From assembly GCF_026004075.1 (NCBI RefSeq), contig NZ_BPIK01000001.1, positions 1,776,041-1,840,040 on the forward strand: a stretch of DNA of 64,000 nt, in the 5' to 3' direction. Shown one piece after another: positions 24,614-34,470 of this stretch; positions within the stretch are counted from its first letter, which is position 1, and each line of letters opens with the position of its first letter. The notes beneath the pieces were generated by a model, which had not been told where the DNA came from, ran no database searches, and saw only the letters and a program-made list of their open reading frames with translations. Both the position numbers and the translations under genes were made by a program. This DNA comes from Meiothermus sp. Its GTDB lineage: Bacteria > Deinococcota > Deinococci > Deinococcales > Thermaceae.

Positions 24614-27600
24614 GTGAGCGTGAACGCACCGCGTGACTTTTTCGCCGAGCAAGGGATTGAACCCCTTACCGCCCAGGGCTATGCCCAGGAGGCCCGCGCC
24701 CAGGCCTTCCCCTATCTGAAGGCCCTCTCAGAACGGGTGCTGGTCTACGACGGGGCCATGGGAACCGAGATATTCAAGTACAACCTGAGCGACGCCGACT
24801 TTGGAGGGCCCCAGTACAGCGGCTGCCCGGAAATTCTGAACCGCACCCGTCCCGACGTGATTGCCGCCATTCACCGGAGCTACCTCGAGGCTGGCGCCGA
24901 CGTGATCGAGACCAACAGCTTCGGCTCAATGCCCCACGTGCTGGCCGAGTATGGCCTCGAGTCCGAGGCCGAAGACCTGGCCTACGCTGCCGCCCAGATT
25001 GCCCGCGGTGAAGCCGATAAGAAGTCTGCTGAAAAGCCCCGCTTCGTGGCGGGGTCGCTGGGGCCAGGCACCAAGCTCATCTCGCTGGGGCAGATCGGCT
25101 GGAAAGAGATGTTTGAGTCATACCGCACCGCGGCCCGCGGCCTGATCCGGGGCGGGGTGGATCTGCTGATCATCGAGACCTGCCAGGACGTGCTGCAGGT
25201 GCGCTGCGCGGTGCTGGCCTGCCGCCAGGCCATGCAAGACCTGGGGCGGGAGGTGCCCTTGCAGGTACAGGTCACCTTCGAGGCCACCGGCACCCTGCTG
25301 GTCGGCAGCGACGACGGGGCGGCCCTGACCGTACTGGAAAGCCTGCCGGTGGATGTGGTGGGCATCAACTGCGCGGTGGGCCCCGACCTGATGGACACCC
25401 ACGTCCGCCATTTCTGCCAGCACAGCACCCGCTGGGTGGCCTGCCTGCCCAACGCCGGGCTGCCCCGCAACGAGGGGGGCCGGGCCGTCTTCGACCTGAC
25501 CCCCGCCGAGCTGGCCCGCTGGCAGCTCAAGTTCGTGCAGGAGTACGGGCTGAATGTGGTGGGGGGGTGCTGTGGCACCGGGCCGGAGCATATCCGGGCG
25601 CTGGTCGAAGCGCTGGGGGGTTGCCACGCCCCACAGCTGCGGGGCAGCCAGCAAAAGCAGACTCCTTCCCCGCTGGGCCAGGTGGCCAGCCTCTACCAGA
25701 GCGTACCGCTGCGGCAGGATACCGGCATTCTGATCGTGGGGGAGCGCACCAACGCCACGGGCAGCAAGAAGTTCCGCGAGCTGTTGTTTGCGGGCGACTT
25801 CGACGGCATGGAGGCCCTGGCCGCCGAACAGGTGGCCGAAGGGGCCCACGTGCTGGACGTCTCGGTGGCCTGGACCGGGCGCGACGAGGTGCGCGACATG
25901 CGCGAGGTACTCAAGCGCTTTGCCACCAGCGTGCCGATTCCCATCATGGTGGACACCACCCAGCCGGAGGTGATGGAGGAAGCCCTCGAGCACCTGGGGG
26001 GGCGGGCCATTCTGAACTCGATCAACCTGGAGGACGGCCTGGAGAAGTTCGACCGGGTAGCGGCTTTAGCCAAGCGACACGGCGCAGCCCTGGTGGCCCT
26101 GACCATTGACGAGGACAAGGAAGCCGGCATGGCCAAAACCGTGGAGCGCAAGGTGGAGATCGCCCTGCGCATGTACGAGCGGCTGACTCAGGTGCACGGC
26201 ATCGCGGGCGAGTCCATTCTGTTCGACCTGCTCACCTTCCCCATCACCCAGGGCGACGAGGACACCCGCAAGCTGGCCCTATGGACCATCGAGGGCATCC
26301 GCCAGCTCCGCCAGCAGCTTCCCGAGGTGGGGTTTATTCTGGGCATCTCCAACGTATCGTTTGGCCTCTCGCCCCAGGCTCGGGTGGTCTTGAACTCGGT
26401 GTTTCTGGACGAGTGCATCCAGGCCGGCCTGACCGCGGCCATCCTGAACGCCGGGAAAATTCTGCCCATCAACCAGATTTCCCAGGAGCAGTACCAGCTG
26501 GCCCTGGATCTGATCTACGACCGGCGGCAGTTCGGGCCCGCCGGCGAGGTGACCCACGACCCGCTCTTCGCCTTTGTGGACTACTTCACCAAAAACAAGG
26601 TGGACAAGACCCAGGCCCGCGACCCGCTGGCCGGCCTCGAGCTCGAGGAGCGCCTCAAAAAACGCATCATCGAGGGGCGCAAGGTGGGCCTCGAGGCCGA
26701 CCTGGAACAGGCCCTGGCAAAGTACAGCCCGGTGGAGATCATCAACCAGATTCTGCTGGAAGGCATGAAGGTGGTGGGCGATCTGTTCGGTGCGGGTAAG
26801 ATGCAACTGCCCTTCGTGCTGCAGGCCGCCGAGACCATGAAGGCTGCGGTGCGCTACCTCGAGCCCCGGATGGAAAAGCTCGAGGGCGTCCACAAGGGCA
26901 CCCTGGTGATCGCCACGGTTAAGGGCGATGTGCACGATATCGGCAAGAACCTGGTGGACATCATCCTCTCCAACAACGGCTACAAGGTGGTGAACCTGGG
27001 CATCAAAAAACCCATCGAGGAGATTCTGGCCGCGGTGGAGGAACACCAGCCCGACGCGGTGGGCATGAGCGGGCTCCTGGTCAAGAGCACCGTGGTGATG
27101 AAGGAAAACCTCGAGTACATGGCGGCTCGAGGCATCAGCCTGCCGGTGCTGCTGGGTGGGGCCGCGCTCAACCGGCACTACGTGGAAAACGACCTGCGCC
27201 AGACCTACGCCACCGGCCCGGTTTATTATGCTTCCGATGCCTTCGATGGCCTGCAGCTCATGGAGGAGCTGACCGGCCACGCCCCGCCCCGCCTCACCAG
27301 CCGCGAGGTGAGCGGCCACAAGTACAAAACCGCCTACGAAATTTTGCAGGAGAAGCTGATGGCCGGTTCAGAGTACATCCCTTCCAACACCCCCCCCGCC
27401 CCCCGCATCCCCAGGCCGCCCTTCTGGGGCCGGCGGGTGGTGGACAAAAGCGAACTGGAGGTTGGGGTCATCTCCCGCTACGTCAACAAAAACGCCCTCT
27501 TCCGCGGGCAGTGGGGCTTCCGCAAGGGCGAGATGAGCCAGCCCGAGTACGAGGCCTACCTCGAGCGGCTGGCCGAGCCCATGTTCGAGGAGATGGTCTT

Positions 27601-28261
27601 GCAGGCCATGGCCGAGGAGTGGCTCGAGCCCGCGGTGGTCTACGGCTACTGGCCGGTGGCCTCGGACAAAAACGAGCTGATCGTCTTCGACCCCGAGTCC
27701 GGGGCCGAGCTGTTTCGTTTCAACTTCCCCCGCCAGATGGGAGCGGGTTCGCGCCATCTGTGCATCGCCGACTTCTTCCGCCCCCGCCATGCCCCTCCCA
27801 TCGGGAACGAGCCGGACTGGTTCCCGCCGGCGGCCTGGGCCAACGGGGCGCGCGACGTGCTGGCCGCCCAGGTGGTCACCATGGGCCGCAAGGTCTCGCA
27901 GGTGGCCCAGGAGCTGTTCCAGTCCGATGCCTACCAGGACTACCTCTACCTGCACGGCTTCTCGGTGGAGATGGCTGAGGCCCTGGCCGAGTACTGGCAC
28001 AAGCGCATCCGCCAGCAGCTCGACATCGCCCAGGACGACGCCACCAGCTTAGAAGAACTCTTCCGCCAGGGCTACCAGGGCAGCCGCTACAGCTTCGGCT
28101 ACCCGGCCTGCCCCCGCTTAGAAGACCAGAAGTACCTGCAAGAGCTTCTGCAGTGGCAGGAGATTGGGGTGGAGCTGAGCGAGGAGTACCAGCTTCACCC
28201 CGAGCAGTCCACCAGCGCCATTGTGGTGCACCACCCGGCGGCCAAGTATTTCAATCTTTAG
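24614..28261 (+). CDS. metH: Cobalamin-dependent methionine synthase
   Basis: Transfers a methyl group from methyl-THF to homocysteine via methylcobalamin. All four modules are present in 1215 residues. The homocysteine-binding barrel (about 35-340) has GAMGTEIFKYN and zinc Cys in VGGCCGTGPEHI. The pterin domain (about 370-610) has GERTNATGSKKFRELL. The B12 domain (about 670-890) has DVHDIGKNL with the lower-ligand His near residue 774. The AdoMet reactivation domain (about 950-1205) follows. The start is GTG at 24614. The 3' end overlaps the convergent purK gene by 11 bp. The sequence is rich in CTCGAG. Confidence 0.96.
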   Translation: MSVNAPRDFFAEQGIEPLTAQGYAQEARAQAFPYLKALSERVLVYDGAMGTEIFKYNLSDADFGGPQYSGCPEILNRTRPDVIAAIHRSYLEAGADVIETNSFGSMPHVLAEYGLESEAEDLAYAAAQIARGEADKKSAEKPRFVAGSLGPGTKLISLGQIGWKEMFESYRTAARGLIRGGVDLLIIETCQDVLQVRCAVLACRQAMQDLGREVPLQVQVTFEATGTLLVGSDDGAALTVLESLPVDVVGINCAVGPDLMDTHVRHFCQHSTRWVACLPNAGLPRNEGGRAVFDLTPAELARWQLKFVQEYGLNVVGGCCGTGPEHIRALVEALGGCHAPQLRGSQQKQTPSPLGQVASLYQSVPLRQDTGILIVGERTNATGSKKFRELLFAGDFDGMEALAAEQVAEGAHVLDVSVAWTGRDEVRDMREVLKRFATSVPIPIMVDTTQPEVMEEALEHLGGRAILNSINLEDGLEKFDRVAALAKRHGAALVALTIDEDKEAGMAKTVERKVEIALRMYERLTQVHGIAGESILFDLLTFPITQGDEDTRKLALWTIEGIRQLRQQLPEVGFILGISNVSFGLSPQARVVLNSVFLDECIQAGLTAAILNAGKILPINQISQEQYQLALDLIYDRRQFGPAGEVTHDPLFAFVDYFTKNKVDKTQARDPLAGLELEERLKKRIIEGRKVGLEADLEQALAKYSPVEIINQILLEGMKVVGDLFGAGKMQLPFVLQAAETMKAAVRYLEPRMEKLEGVHKGTLVIATVKGDVHDIGKNLVDIILSNNGYKVVNLGIKKPIEEILAAVEEHQPDAVGMSGLLVKSTVVMKENLEYMAARGISLPVLLGGAALNRHYVENDLRQTYATGPVYYASDAFDGLQLMEELTGHAPPRLTSREVSGHKYKTAYEILQEKLMAGSEYIPSNTPPAPRIPRPPFWGRRVVDKSELEVGVISRYVNKNALFRGQWGFRKGEMSQPEYEAYLERLAEPMFEEMVLQAMAEEWLEPAVVYGYWPVASDKNELIVFDPESGAELFRFNFPRQMGAGSRHLCIADFFRPRHAPPIGNEPDWFPPAAWANGARDVLAAQVVTMGRKVSQVAQELFQSDAYQDYLYLHGFSVEMAEALAEYWHKRIRQQLDIAQDDATSLEELFRQGYQGSRYSFGYPACPRLEDQKYLQELLQWQEIGVELSEEYQLHPEQSTSAIVVHHPAAKYFNL

Positions 28262-29351
28262 TTTCCGCCAGCACCGCCTCGAGCCGGCCCAGGTGGGCCT
28301 CGAGCGCCTCGGGGGTATCGGCCCGCAGGGTGATGTGCCCCACCTTGCGCCCGGGGCGCACCTCCTTGCCGTACCAGTGCAGGTGGGCCCCCGGAATTTC
28401 CAGCACCCGCGCAAAGTCGGGCTTCAGGCCAATCAGGTTCAGCATGGCCGCCTGGCCGCGGGGGGCGGTGGCGCCCAGCGGCAGGCCCAGAATGGCCCGC
28501 AGGTGGTTTTCGAACTGGCTGGTCTCGGCCCCCTCGATGGTCCAGTGGCCGGAGTTGTGCACCCGTGGGGCCATCTCGTTGGCCCAGAGGGTGCCCTCCA
28601 CCTCGAATAACTCAATAGCCAGAACCCCCACGTAGTCCAGCTTCTCCAGCACCCGCGTGGCGATGCGCTCGGCCTCGTGCTGCAAGCGGGCCGGGGTGGC
28701 CGGGGCGGGGGCCCGGCTCTTGCGCAGAATGCCCCCGGTGTGCTGGTTCTCCACCAGCGGGTAGAAGGCCATCTGCCCGCGGGTGTTCCGCACCGCCAGG
28801 ATGGAAAGCTCGCGCTCGAAGGGCACGAAGGCTTCTAGAATCAGGGGCTGCCCGCCCAGAAGGGCCCAGGCCGCCTCGAGGTCGGCGGGCGAGCGCAGGA
28901 GCTTCTGCCCCTTGCCGTCGTAGCCCAGCCGCCGGGTCTTGAGCAGGGCCGGCCATCCGGTGCGCTCGAGGCCGTCCAGCAGGTCGTTGCGGGTCAGCAC
29001 CGGGTAAAACAGGGGGGTGGGGATGCCCAGCCCCTGAAAAAAGGTCTTTTCGGCCACCCGATCCTGGGCCACCTCCAGCGCCCCGGGCGGGGGGTACACC
29101 GGCCGGTGCTGGGCCAGCCGGGCCGCCGCCGCCACCGGTACGTTCTCAAACTCGTAGGTCAGGAGCGAGAGCCCCTCGGCAAACCGATCCAGCGCCCCTT
29201 GGTCGGCATAGTCGCCCACCACCAGCTCGGCCAGTTGGCCCGCCGGGGCCTCGGCCGCCGTGTCAAAAAACCTGAACCCAAGCCCCAGCGGATACCCCGC
29301 CAAAGCCAGCATACGTCCCAGTTGTCCACCGCCCAGAACCCCTATCTGCAC
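28251..29351 (-). CDS. purK: N5-carboxyaminoimidazole ribonucleotide synthase PurK
   Basis: ATP-grasp enzyme of purine synthesis that carboxylates AIR with bicarbonate; its product is the substrate of PurE. The 366 residues start QIGVLGGGQLGRMLALAGYPLG (glycine-rich loop) and contain RRLGYDGKGQ near residue 147, plus FEVEGTLWANEMAPRVHNSGHWTIEG near residue 260, all family-typical. The start is GTG at 29351 with a TANNNT hexamer 6 nt upstream. It is separated from purE by the GGDEF-EAL gene, all on the same strand. The stop lies inside the end of metH. Confidence 0.95.
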   Translation of the reverse strand: MQIGVLGGGQLGRMLALAGYPLGLGFRFFDTAAEAPAGQLAELVVGDYADQGALDRFAEGLSLLTYEFENVPVAAAARLAQHRPVYPPPGALEVAQDRVAEKTFFQGLGIPTPLFYPVLTRNDLLDGLERTGWPALLKTRRLGYDGKGQKLLRSPADLEAAWALLGGQPLILEAFVPFERELSILAVRNTRGQMAFYPLVENQHTGGILRKSRAPAPATPARLQHEAERIATRVLEKLDYVGVLAIELFEVEGTLWANEMAPRVHNSGHWTIEGAETSQFENHLRAILGLPLGATAPRGQAAMLNLIGLKPDFARVLEIPGAHLHWYGKEVRPGRKVGHITLRADTPEALEAHLGRLEAVLAETKD

Positions 29352-29357
29352 GCCTAT

Positions 29358-29363
29358 AGCCTA
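29358..29363 (-). promoter_or_regulatory. -10 hexamer before purK
   Basis: TAGGCT then 6 nt then the GTG of purK. It suggests purK can be transcribed separately as a leaderless message despite lying 54 bp behind the GGDEF-EAL gene. Confidence 0.4.
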
Positions 29364-29405
29364 CTTTAGGCTGAAAAAAGAGCCAACCCAGCCCACCTTA
29401 GCTCC

Positions 29406-32400
29406 TCAATCCAGCCTTGGCACCGGAAATAACAGACGCTCAATGGGCTGCTGCGGCGGCCAGTCGGCAGCAGGCACCGGCTGGCCCACCAGATAACCCT
29501 GCACCAGGTCGCAACCGTTATTGTGCAGCCACACGAGCTGCTCCTGGGTCTCGACCCCCTCGGCCACCACCTCGGCCTCGAGGCTGTGGGCCAGGTCAAT
29601 GGCCGCTCGGATCAGTTTCTCGTCCCGCACGCTGGTACCCAGGTAACTGATAAAGCTACGGTCTATTTTGAGCCGATCGAGGGGCAGTTGGCGCAAATAG
29701 CCCAGCGAGGCATAACCGCTGCCAAAGTCGTCAATGGCAATCTGTACCCCCAGGGCTTTGAACCTGCTGAGGGCCTCTCGAGCCTGCTCCGGCTCGCGCA
29801 GCAACACGCTCTCGGTGACCTCGAGGGTGAGCCACCGAGGGTCGGTTTCCGCTCGGCGCAGTGTCTCCAACAGTTCGCGCACCACCTCGGGTTGTATCAG
29901 CGACTGGGTCGAGATGTTCACGGCGAGGCGGTAATTGAAACCCTTCTGCTGCCAGCGCTTAAGCTGCAACAGGCCTTTTTGTAAAGCCAGCAGATCCATC
30001 TGCTCAATCAAGTGCACCTCTTCGGCCAGAGGAACAAAATCCGATGCCCGCAAGGTAGCTCCCTGATGGGGCCAACACAAGAGGGCTTCGGCTTCCTCTA
30101 TACGCCCTGCCCGAAGATGCCAGATGGGCTGGTACAAGAGCTCAAACTGCTGCTCCTGGATAGCCTTACGCATCGCCGCTTCAAATTGCAGCCGTTCCTC
30201 GGTATATGGGCTTGTAGCCGCATCATAGATAACCACCCGGCTGCCTGAGTCCTTGGCCTGGTACATGGCAATGTCGGCTACTTTCAATAGCTCAACAAAA
30301 GTGCGACCATCTTTGGGAAAACTGGCAATTCCCACACTTACCCCTAGACTGGGCAGTTTATAGGCAGGGTTGCTCGATCCTAGGGTGCTGCGTATCGCCC
30401 TGGACATACGGAACGCCACCTGCCGGGCCTGTTCTGCATCGGTATTGAACAAAATGCAGGCGAACTCATCGCCGCCCAGGCGGGCCAGCATATCCTCGGA
30501 ACGCAGTTGTTTGCTCAGTACTTGCGATACTTCTACTAAAAGCTCATCGCCTACATCGTGGCCCAGTGTGTCATTTACGGTTTTGAAGTTATCGAGGTCG
30601 AGGTACAGGAGGCTCACCGGTATCTCCCGCTGGCTGGCCTTGTACAGCAGTTCTTCGGCTGCTCGCCGCAATGCCCGGCGGTTGGGTAGCTTGGTGAGTT
30701 CGTCGTGGTAGGCCATATACTCCACATAAGCCTGCTGTTGCTTGCGCTCGCTGATGTCGCGCATCCCCACCACGATGCCCTGCAAAGCCCCCTCTTCGCT
30801 CCAAACAACATTGACCAGGCTCTCGATCCACACCGCATGCCCGTCCTTGTGCCTGCAAGCACACTCGGCGGTATAGACCCCCTTTTCCCGGATGGCCCGC
30901 AAACCCTCTCGCCGAACCTTAGACCACTGGGCCCTGTCCGTCAGGATGGAAGCAGGCTTACCCACCAGTTCCTCGGGGCGGTAGCCCAGCACCTGTTCAA
31001 CCGAGGGGGTGACGTACTGCACCCTGGCCCAGGGATCGAGCAACAGCACCACGTCCCGGATGGAGTTGGTAATCTGGCGCAAACGGTACTCCCGCTCCCG
31101 CAAGGCCTCTTCGGCCCGACGTCGTTCGGTCACATCACGTCCATTCACCACACTTCCAACAGGGTTTCCTTGCTCGTCGAAGATAAAGTTGACCAGGGTG
31201 TCAATCCAGACATAGTGCCCCTCTGCATGGCGATAGCGGCCCTCGAGCTGGTACGAGCCAGCTCCAGCCAGACTTTGTTCAGCCAAGTGCATGGCTTCCT
31301 CGCGGTCTTCGGCGGCCAGGTAATCGAAGGCAAGCTGGCCCAGCATCTGATCCGGGTGATACCCCAGCAATCGCTCAACCGAAGGCGTTACATAGCGTAA
31401 ATAGCCCCGTGGATCGGTGAGAGCGACCACGTCCTGCATGGCGTTAGTGATCTGCCGCAGCATCTGCTCGCTCTTGCGCAGTTGTTCCTCGGCCTCGCGG
31501 CGGTCTTGAATCTGCCGTGCTCCCAGCACCATACGGACGGGGTTGCCCTCGAGGTCGTAGACAAAGTCGAGCTGGGTCTCGAGCCAGACCTTCGAGCCAT
31601 CCTTGTGGTGGTGCTGGTACTCCAGCCGCAAGGGCCGTCTTCCCTCTCGCGCAGCCCGCACCGCCTCCAGCACCCAGTTGCGGTCTTCTGGTTCAAAAAA
31701 TTCGAAAGCGTTGCGGCCTACCAACTCCTGTGGATCGTAGCCCAGCGCCGCCTGCACCGAGGGGGTAACGTACTCGATCAGGCCCTTCGGATTCAGCATC
31801 ATGACAACATCGCGCATCGAGTTGGTCAGCTCGCGCAAGCGCTGCTCGCTTTCCCTTACGGCTTGCTCAGCCAAGTAGCGCTCGGTCACATCCCGCAGGC
31901 CGACCACTACACCCTGAAAAACCCCTTCGGGCGAAAAAAGAAAACTGATGGAAGCTTCCAGGATGCGCCGTTCGCCGTCGGGGCGTTGATACGAAAAGCC
32001 CACCAGGGCCACATGGCTTTTAGGCGTGGCCTCGAGCACCATTTGGCTAAAGATGCGCTGTTGCTCAGTATCTAGCAGGCTATAAACCGAACGGCCTACC
32101 ACTTCTTCGGGCCGCCAGCCCGCCACCGTATATACCGATGGGGTCGCGTACTGGATCTGGAGGTTAGCATCCGCCAACAAAACCACGTCTCGCACGGTCT
32201 CGGCAATCTGGCGCAGCACCTTTTCGCTCTGCAAATGCTCTCTTTCGGTCTGTTCCAGGGCCGTAACGTCTTGCCCAATGGAGGTAATTCCTACCACCCG
32301 CCCCTGCCCATCCCGCAGCACCGTGTTATTCCACACCACCGCCCGCTGCTCGCCGCTCCGGGTCAGAATGCGGTTTTTGTACTGGGGCATGATTGTCCCC

Positions 32401-32780
32401 TGGGCTATCTGCTGCTCAAAAGCTGCTTTTAGATTGTCGTCCTCAGGCACAAACAGCTCGAACCAGTCACGCCCGGCTATTTGAGGCCAGCTCCAGCCGG
32501 TGAGCTCGAGCAGACACCGGTTACAAAACATAATGCGACCTTCCCGGTTCAGTCTGACCACCAGCAACGCCATTTCCTCAAAGGCTCGGTCGGTCTGGCG
32601 ATCGTCCTGCAAATCCCAAAAGCCACCCGACCCCCGGTACAACCAACCCAGCAGCCCCAACAACAGCAAGGCGGTTAGGGCCAAGCCCCACAAGCGAGTC
32701 TCTATACTCCACGCCACCACGAGCAAAGCCAGCAGCGCTGCCGCCGGCCATGCCCAGTCCACGGTGCGTTGGCTACTCAC
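29406..32780 (-). CDS. PAS(x5)-GGDEF-EAL cyclic-di-GMP protein
   Basis: Membrane-anchored cyclic-di-GMP enzyme of 1124 residues. Two membrane helices lie within residues 10-48, then five PAS domains (about 70-185, 190-315, 318-440, 443-565, 568-690), of which the last three are very similar (LRQITNxMxDVV, YVTPSVExxLGY). GGDEF (about 700-855) is intact: LGGDEF near residue 766 with an RSED inhibitory site 5 residues before it. EAL (about 870-1115) keeps most metal and catalytic residues ([30 protein letters not shown]), but the signature reads EALLCW rather than ExLxR. Start GTG at 32780. It sits between purE and purK. The cyclase is predicted active and the phosphodiesterase uncertain. Confidence 0.93.
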   Translation of the reverse strand: MSSQRTVDWAWPAAALLALLVVAWSIETRLWGLALTALLLLGLLGWLYRGSGGFWDLQDDRQTDRAFEEMALLVVRLNREGRIMFCNRCLLELTGWSWPQIAGRDWFELFVPEDDNLKAAFEQQIAQGTIMPQYKNRILTRSGEQRAVVWNNTVLRDGQGRVVGITSIGQDVTALEQTEREHLQSEKVLRQIAETVRDVVLLADANLQIQYATPSVYTVAGWRPEEVVGRSVYSLLDTEQQRIFSQMVLEATPKSHVALVGFSYQRPDGERRILEASISFLFSPEGVFQGVVVGLRDVTERYLAEQAVRESEQRLRELTNSMRDVVMMLNPKGLIEYVTPSVQAALGYDPQELVGRNAFEFFEPEDRNWVLEAVRAAREGRRPLRLEYQHHHKDGSKVWLETQLDFVYDLEGNPVRMVLGARQIQDRREAEEQLRKSEQMLRQITNAMQDVVALTDPRGYLRYVTPSVERLLGYHPDQMLGQLAFDYLAAEDREEAMHLAEQSLAGAGSYQLEGRYRHAEGHYVWIDTLVNFIFDEQGNPVGSVVNGRDVTERRRAEEALREREYRLRQITNSIRDVVLLLDPWARVQYVTPSVEQVLGYRPEELVGKPASILTDRAQWSKVRREGLRAIREKGVYTAECACRHKDGHAVWIESLVNVVWSEEGALQGIVVGMRDISERKQQQAYVEYMAYHDELTKLPNRRALRRAAEELLYKASQREIPVSLLYLDLDNFKTVNDTLGHDVGDELLVEVSQVLSKQLRSEDMLARLGGDEFACILFNTDAEQARQVAFRMSRAIRSTLGSSNPAYKLPSLGVSVGIASFPKDGRTFVELLKVADIAMYQAKDSGSRVVIYDAATSPYTEERLQFEAAMRKAIQEQQFELLYQPIWHLRAGRIEEAEALLCWPHQGATLRASDFVPLAEEVHLIEQMDLLALQKGLLQLKRWQQKGFNYRLAVNISTQSLIQPEVVRELLETLRRAETDPRWLTLEVTESVLLREPEQAREALSRFKALGVQIAIDDFGSGYASLGYLRQLPLDRLKIDRSFISYLGTSVRDEKLIRAAIDLAHSLEAEVVAEGVETQEQLVWLHNNGCDLVQGYLVGQPVPAADWPPQQPIERLLFPVPRLD

Positions 32781-32787
32781 TTAGCTT

Positions 32788-32793
32788 AGTTTA
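32788..32793 (-). promoter_or_regulatory. -10 hexamer before the GGDEF-EAL gene
   Basis: TAAACT then 7 nt then GTG. It suggests a leaderless transcript starting inside the pur cluster. Confidence 0.4.
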
Positions 32794-32838
32794 GTGCATT
32801 GGGAAACAAAGCCCGGCCCAAATGTGGAATGGCATCAT

Positions 32839-33336
32839 TCATCGGGGATCGGGTTCGGCCAGCACCGCCTCGGTCTGGGTTTTGCGATACTGTGCTAAGG
32901 CTGCTTTGCACGGGGGGTATTTGTTGGCCAGAATGCTCACGGCCAGCAACGCGGCATTGATCGCGCCGGCACGGCCAATTGCCAGGGTACCCACCGGCAC
33001 CCCGGCCGGCATCTGCACGATGGACAGGAGCGAGTCCAGCCCTTTGAGGCTCCTGGACTCCACCGGTACCCCCAGCACCGGCAGGCTGGTTTTGGCCGCG
33101 GTCATGCCGGGCAGGTGCGCCGCGCCCCCGGCCCCGGCGATGATGACCTCGAGGCCCCGCGCCTCGGCTTGCTCGGCGTATTCAAACAGCAAATCCGGGG
33201 TACGGTGCGCCGAGACCACCCGCACCTCGTAGGGCACCTGTAGCTGCTCTAAGGTCTGTGCAGCGTGCTGCATGGTTTCCCAGTCCGACTTCGAGCCCAT
33301 GATCAGGCCCACCAGGGGGTGAAGGGGTAGCTCCAT
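32839..33336 (-). CDS. purE: N5-carboxyaminoimidazole ribonucleotide mutase PurE
   Basis: Converts N5-CAIR to CAIR in purine synthesis. The 165 residues carry the class I PurE signatures: [12 protein letters not shown] near residue 11, VSAHRTPD near residue 41, [16 protein letters not shown] near residue 68 and [14 protein letters not shown] near residue 108. The start [18 protein letters not shown] is an ATG with TAAACT 8 nt upstream. PurK, its partner enzyme, lies beyond the intervening GGDEF-EAL gene on the same strand. Confidence 0.96.
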   Translation of the reverse strand: MELPLHPLVGLIMGSKSDWETMQHAAQTLEQLQVPYEVRVVSAHRTPDLLFEYAEQAEARGLEVIIAGAGGAAHLPGMTAAKTSLPVLGVPVESRSLKGLDSLLSIVQMPAGVPVGTLAIGRAGAINAALLAVSILANKYPPCKAALAQYRKTQTEAVLAEPDPR

Positions 33337-33501
33337 GTGGCCTCAGTTTATCGCGCAGGCAGCACTTCGGCGAACCGGCACGCCCGCCTATCGACTGGGT
33401 GGCCTGACCTGATTTAGGGCTGACAAAAACTGTATGGACGGGTTAAGGTCGAGGATTCCTTGCGCATCCCAAGATCCAGGTTGACCTTAGAATCGTATAG
33501 C

Positions 33502-34470
33502 ATGGACACCCTGGAGCTACTTCGCGCCAACCTGCTCTCCCCTGCCGTGCTGGCCTTTGCCCTGGGCATTGTGGCTACCCTGGTCAAGTCCGATTTAAAA
33601 ATTCCCGATGCGCTTTATACCACCCTTTCGATCTACCTGCTGCTCTCCATCGGGCTCAAAGGTGGGGCTGCCCTTGCCACCACGCCCTTCGCCGAAGTAT
33701 GGAAACCCGCATTGGCTACGCTGGCTTTGAGCATAATCACCCCGCTCCTCTCGTATACCACCCTGCGCCGCCTGGGGCGCTTTGACGTGGTCAACGCGGC
33801 GGCCATTGCCGCTCACTATGGCTCGGTCTCAGCGGTTACCTTCATTGCCGCCACCACCTTCATGCAAGCGGCAAAGCAGCCTGTGGAGGGGTTCTTGCCA
33901 ACCCTGGTAGCCATTTTGGAGGTTCCGGCTATCGTGATCGCCCTGCTGATTGCCCGTCGCAGCCTGGGAGGGGGCTCACTGGGTGAAGCGGTACGGGAAA
34001 TTTTCGCCGGGAAAAGCGTTTTGCTGCTGGTAGGGGGTTCGGTGATGGGGTTCCTGACCGGGCCCGAGGGTCTCAAGCAGGTAGCAGCGGTGTTCGTGGA
34101 GCCTTTTCGCGGTGTGCTGGTGCTGTTTTTGCTCGAGCTGGGGATGATAGCCGCCAAGCGCCTGCGCGACTTGCGATCGGTGGGGGGCTTCTTGGTTGGT
34201 TTTGGGATTGCCATGCCGCTGATTCAGGGCAGCCTGGGGGTATGGCTGGGCAGCCTGGCCGGCATGTCGGTGGGGGGGGCGATGGTGCTGGGCGCCATGG
34301 CCGCGAGCGCCTCGTATATTGCTGCCCCGGCCGCGGTGCGCATCGCCCTGCCCCAGGCCAACCCCAGCTACTATCTCACCGCCTCGTTGGGCATTACCTT
34401 TCCCTTCAATCTGACCCTGGGCATCCCCATCTATTACGCTATTTCTCGCTGGCTGCACGGAGGTAGTTAA
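33502..34470 (+). CDS. sbtA: Sodium-dependent bicarbonate transporter family protein SbtA
   Basis: Inner-membrane protein of the SbtA family (DUF897), 322 residues with about ten hydrophobic segments in two inverted halves. Phrases typical of the family are LLSIGLKGGAALA near residue 50, AAIAAHYGSVSAVTF near residue 98, ILEVPAIVIALL near residue 150, LELGMIAAKRLRDL near residue 212 and SASYIAAPAAVR near residue 272. Cyanobacterial members import bicarbonate with sodium. The ATG at 33502 is preferred to upstream starts because it gives MDTLELLRANLLSPAVLAF. The stop overlaps the sbtB start by one base, and sbtB encodes its known regulator type. The transported ion in this organism is inferred. 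Confidence 0.88.
   Translation: MDTLELLRANLLSPAVLAFALGIVATLVKSDLKIPDALYTTLSIYLLLSIGLKGGAALATTPFAEVWKPALATLALSIITPLLSYTTLRRLGRFDVVNAAAIAAHYGSVSAVTFIAATTFMQAAKQPVEGFLPTLVAILEVPAIVIALLIARRSLGGGSLGEAVREIFAGKSVLLLVGGSVMGFLTGPEGLKQVAAVFVEPFRGVLVLFLLELGMIAAKRLRDLRSVGGFLVGFGIAMPLIQGSLGVWLGSLAGMSVGGAMVLGAMAASASYIAAPAAVRIALPQANPSYYLTASLGITFPFNLTLGIPIYYAISRWLHGGS

Noticed and set aside
29360-29376. Small AGCCTA-ctt-TAGGCT hairpin as a terminator between the GGDEF gene and purK
   Set aside because: The stem is only 6 bp, and its sequence is better explained by the TAGGCT hexamer before the purK start.
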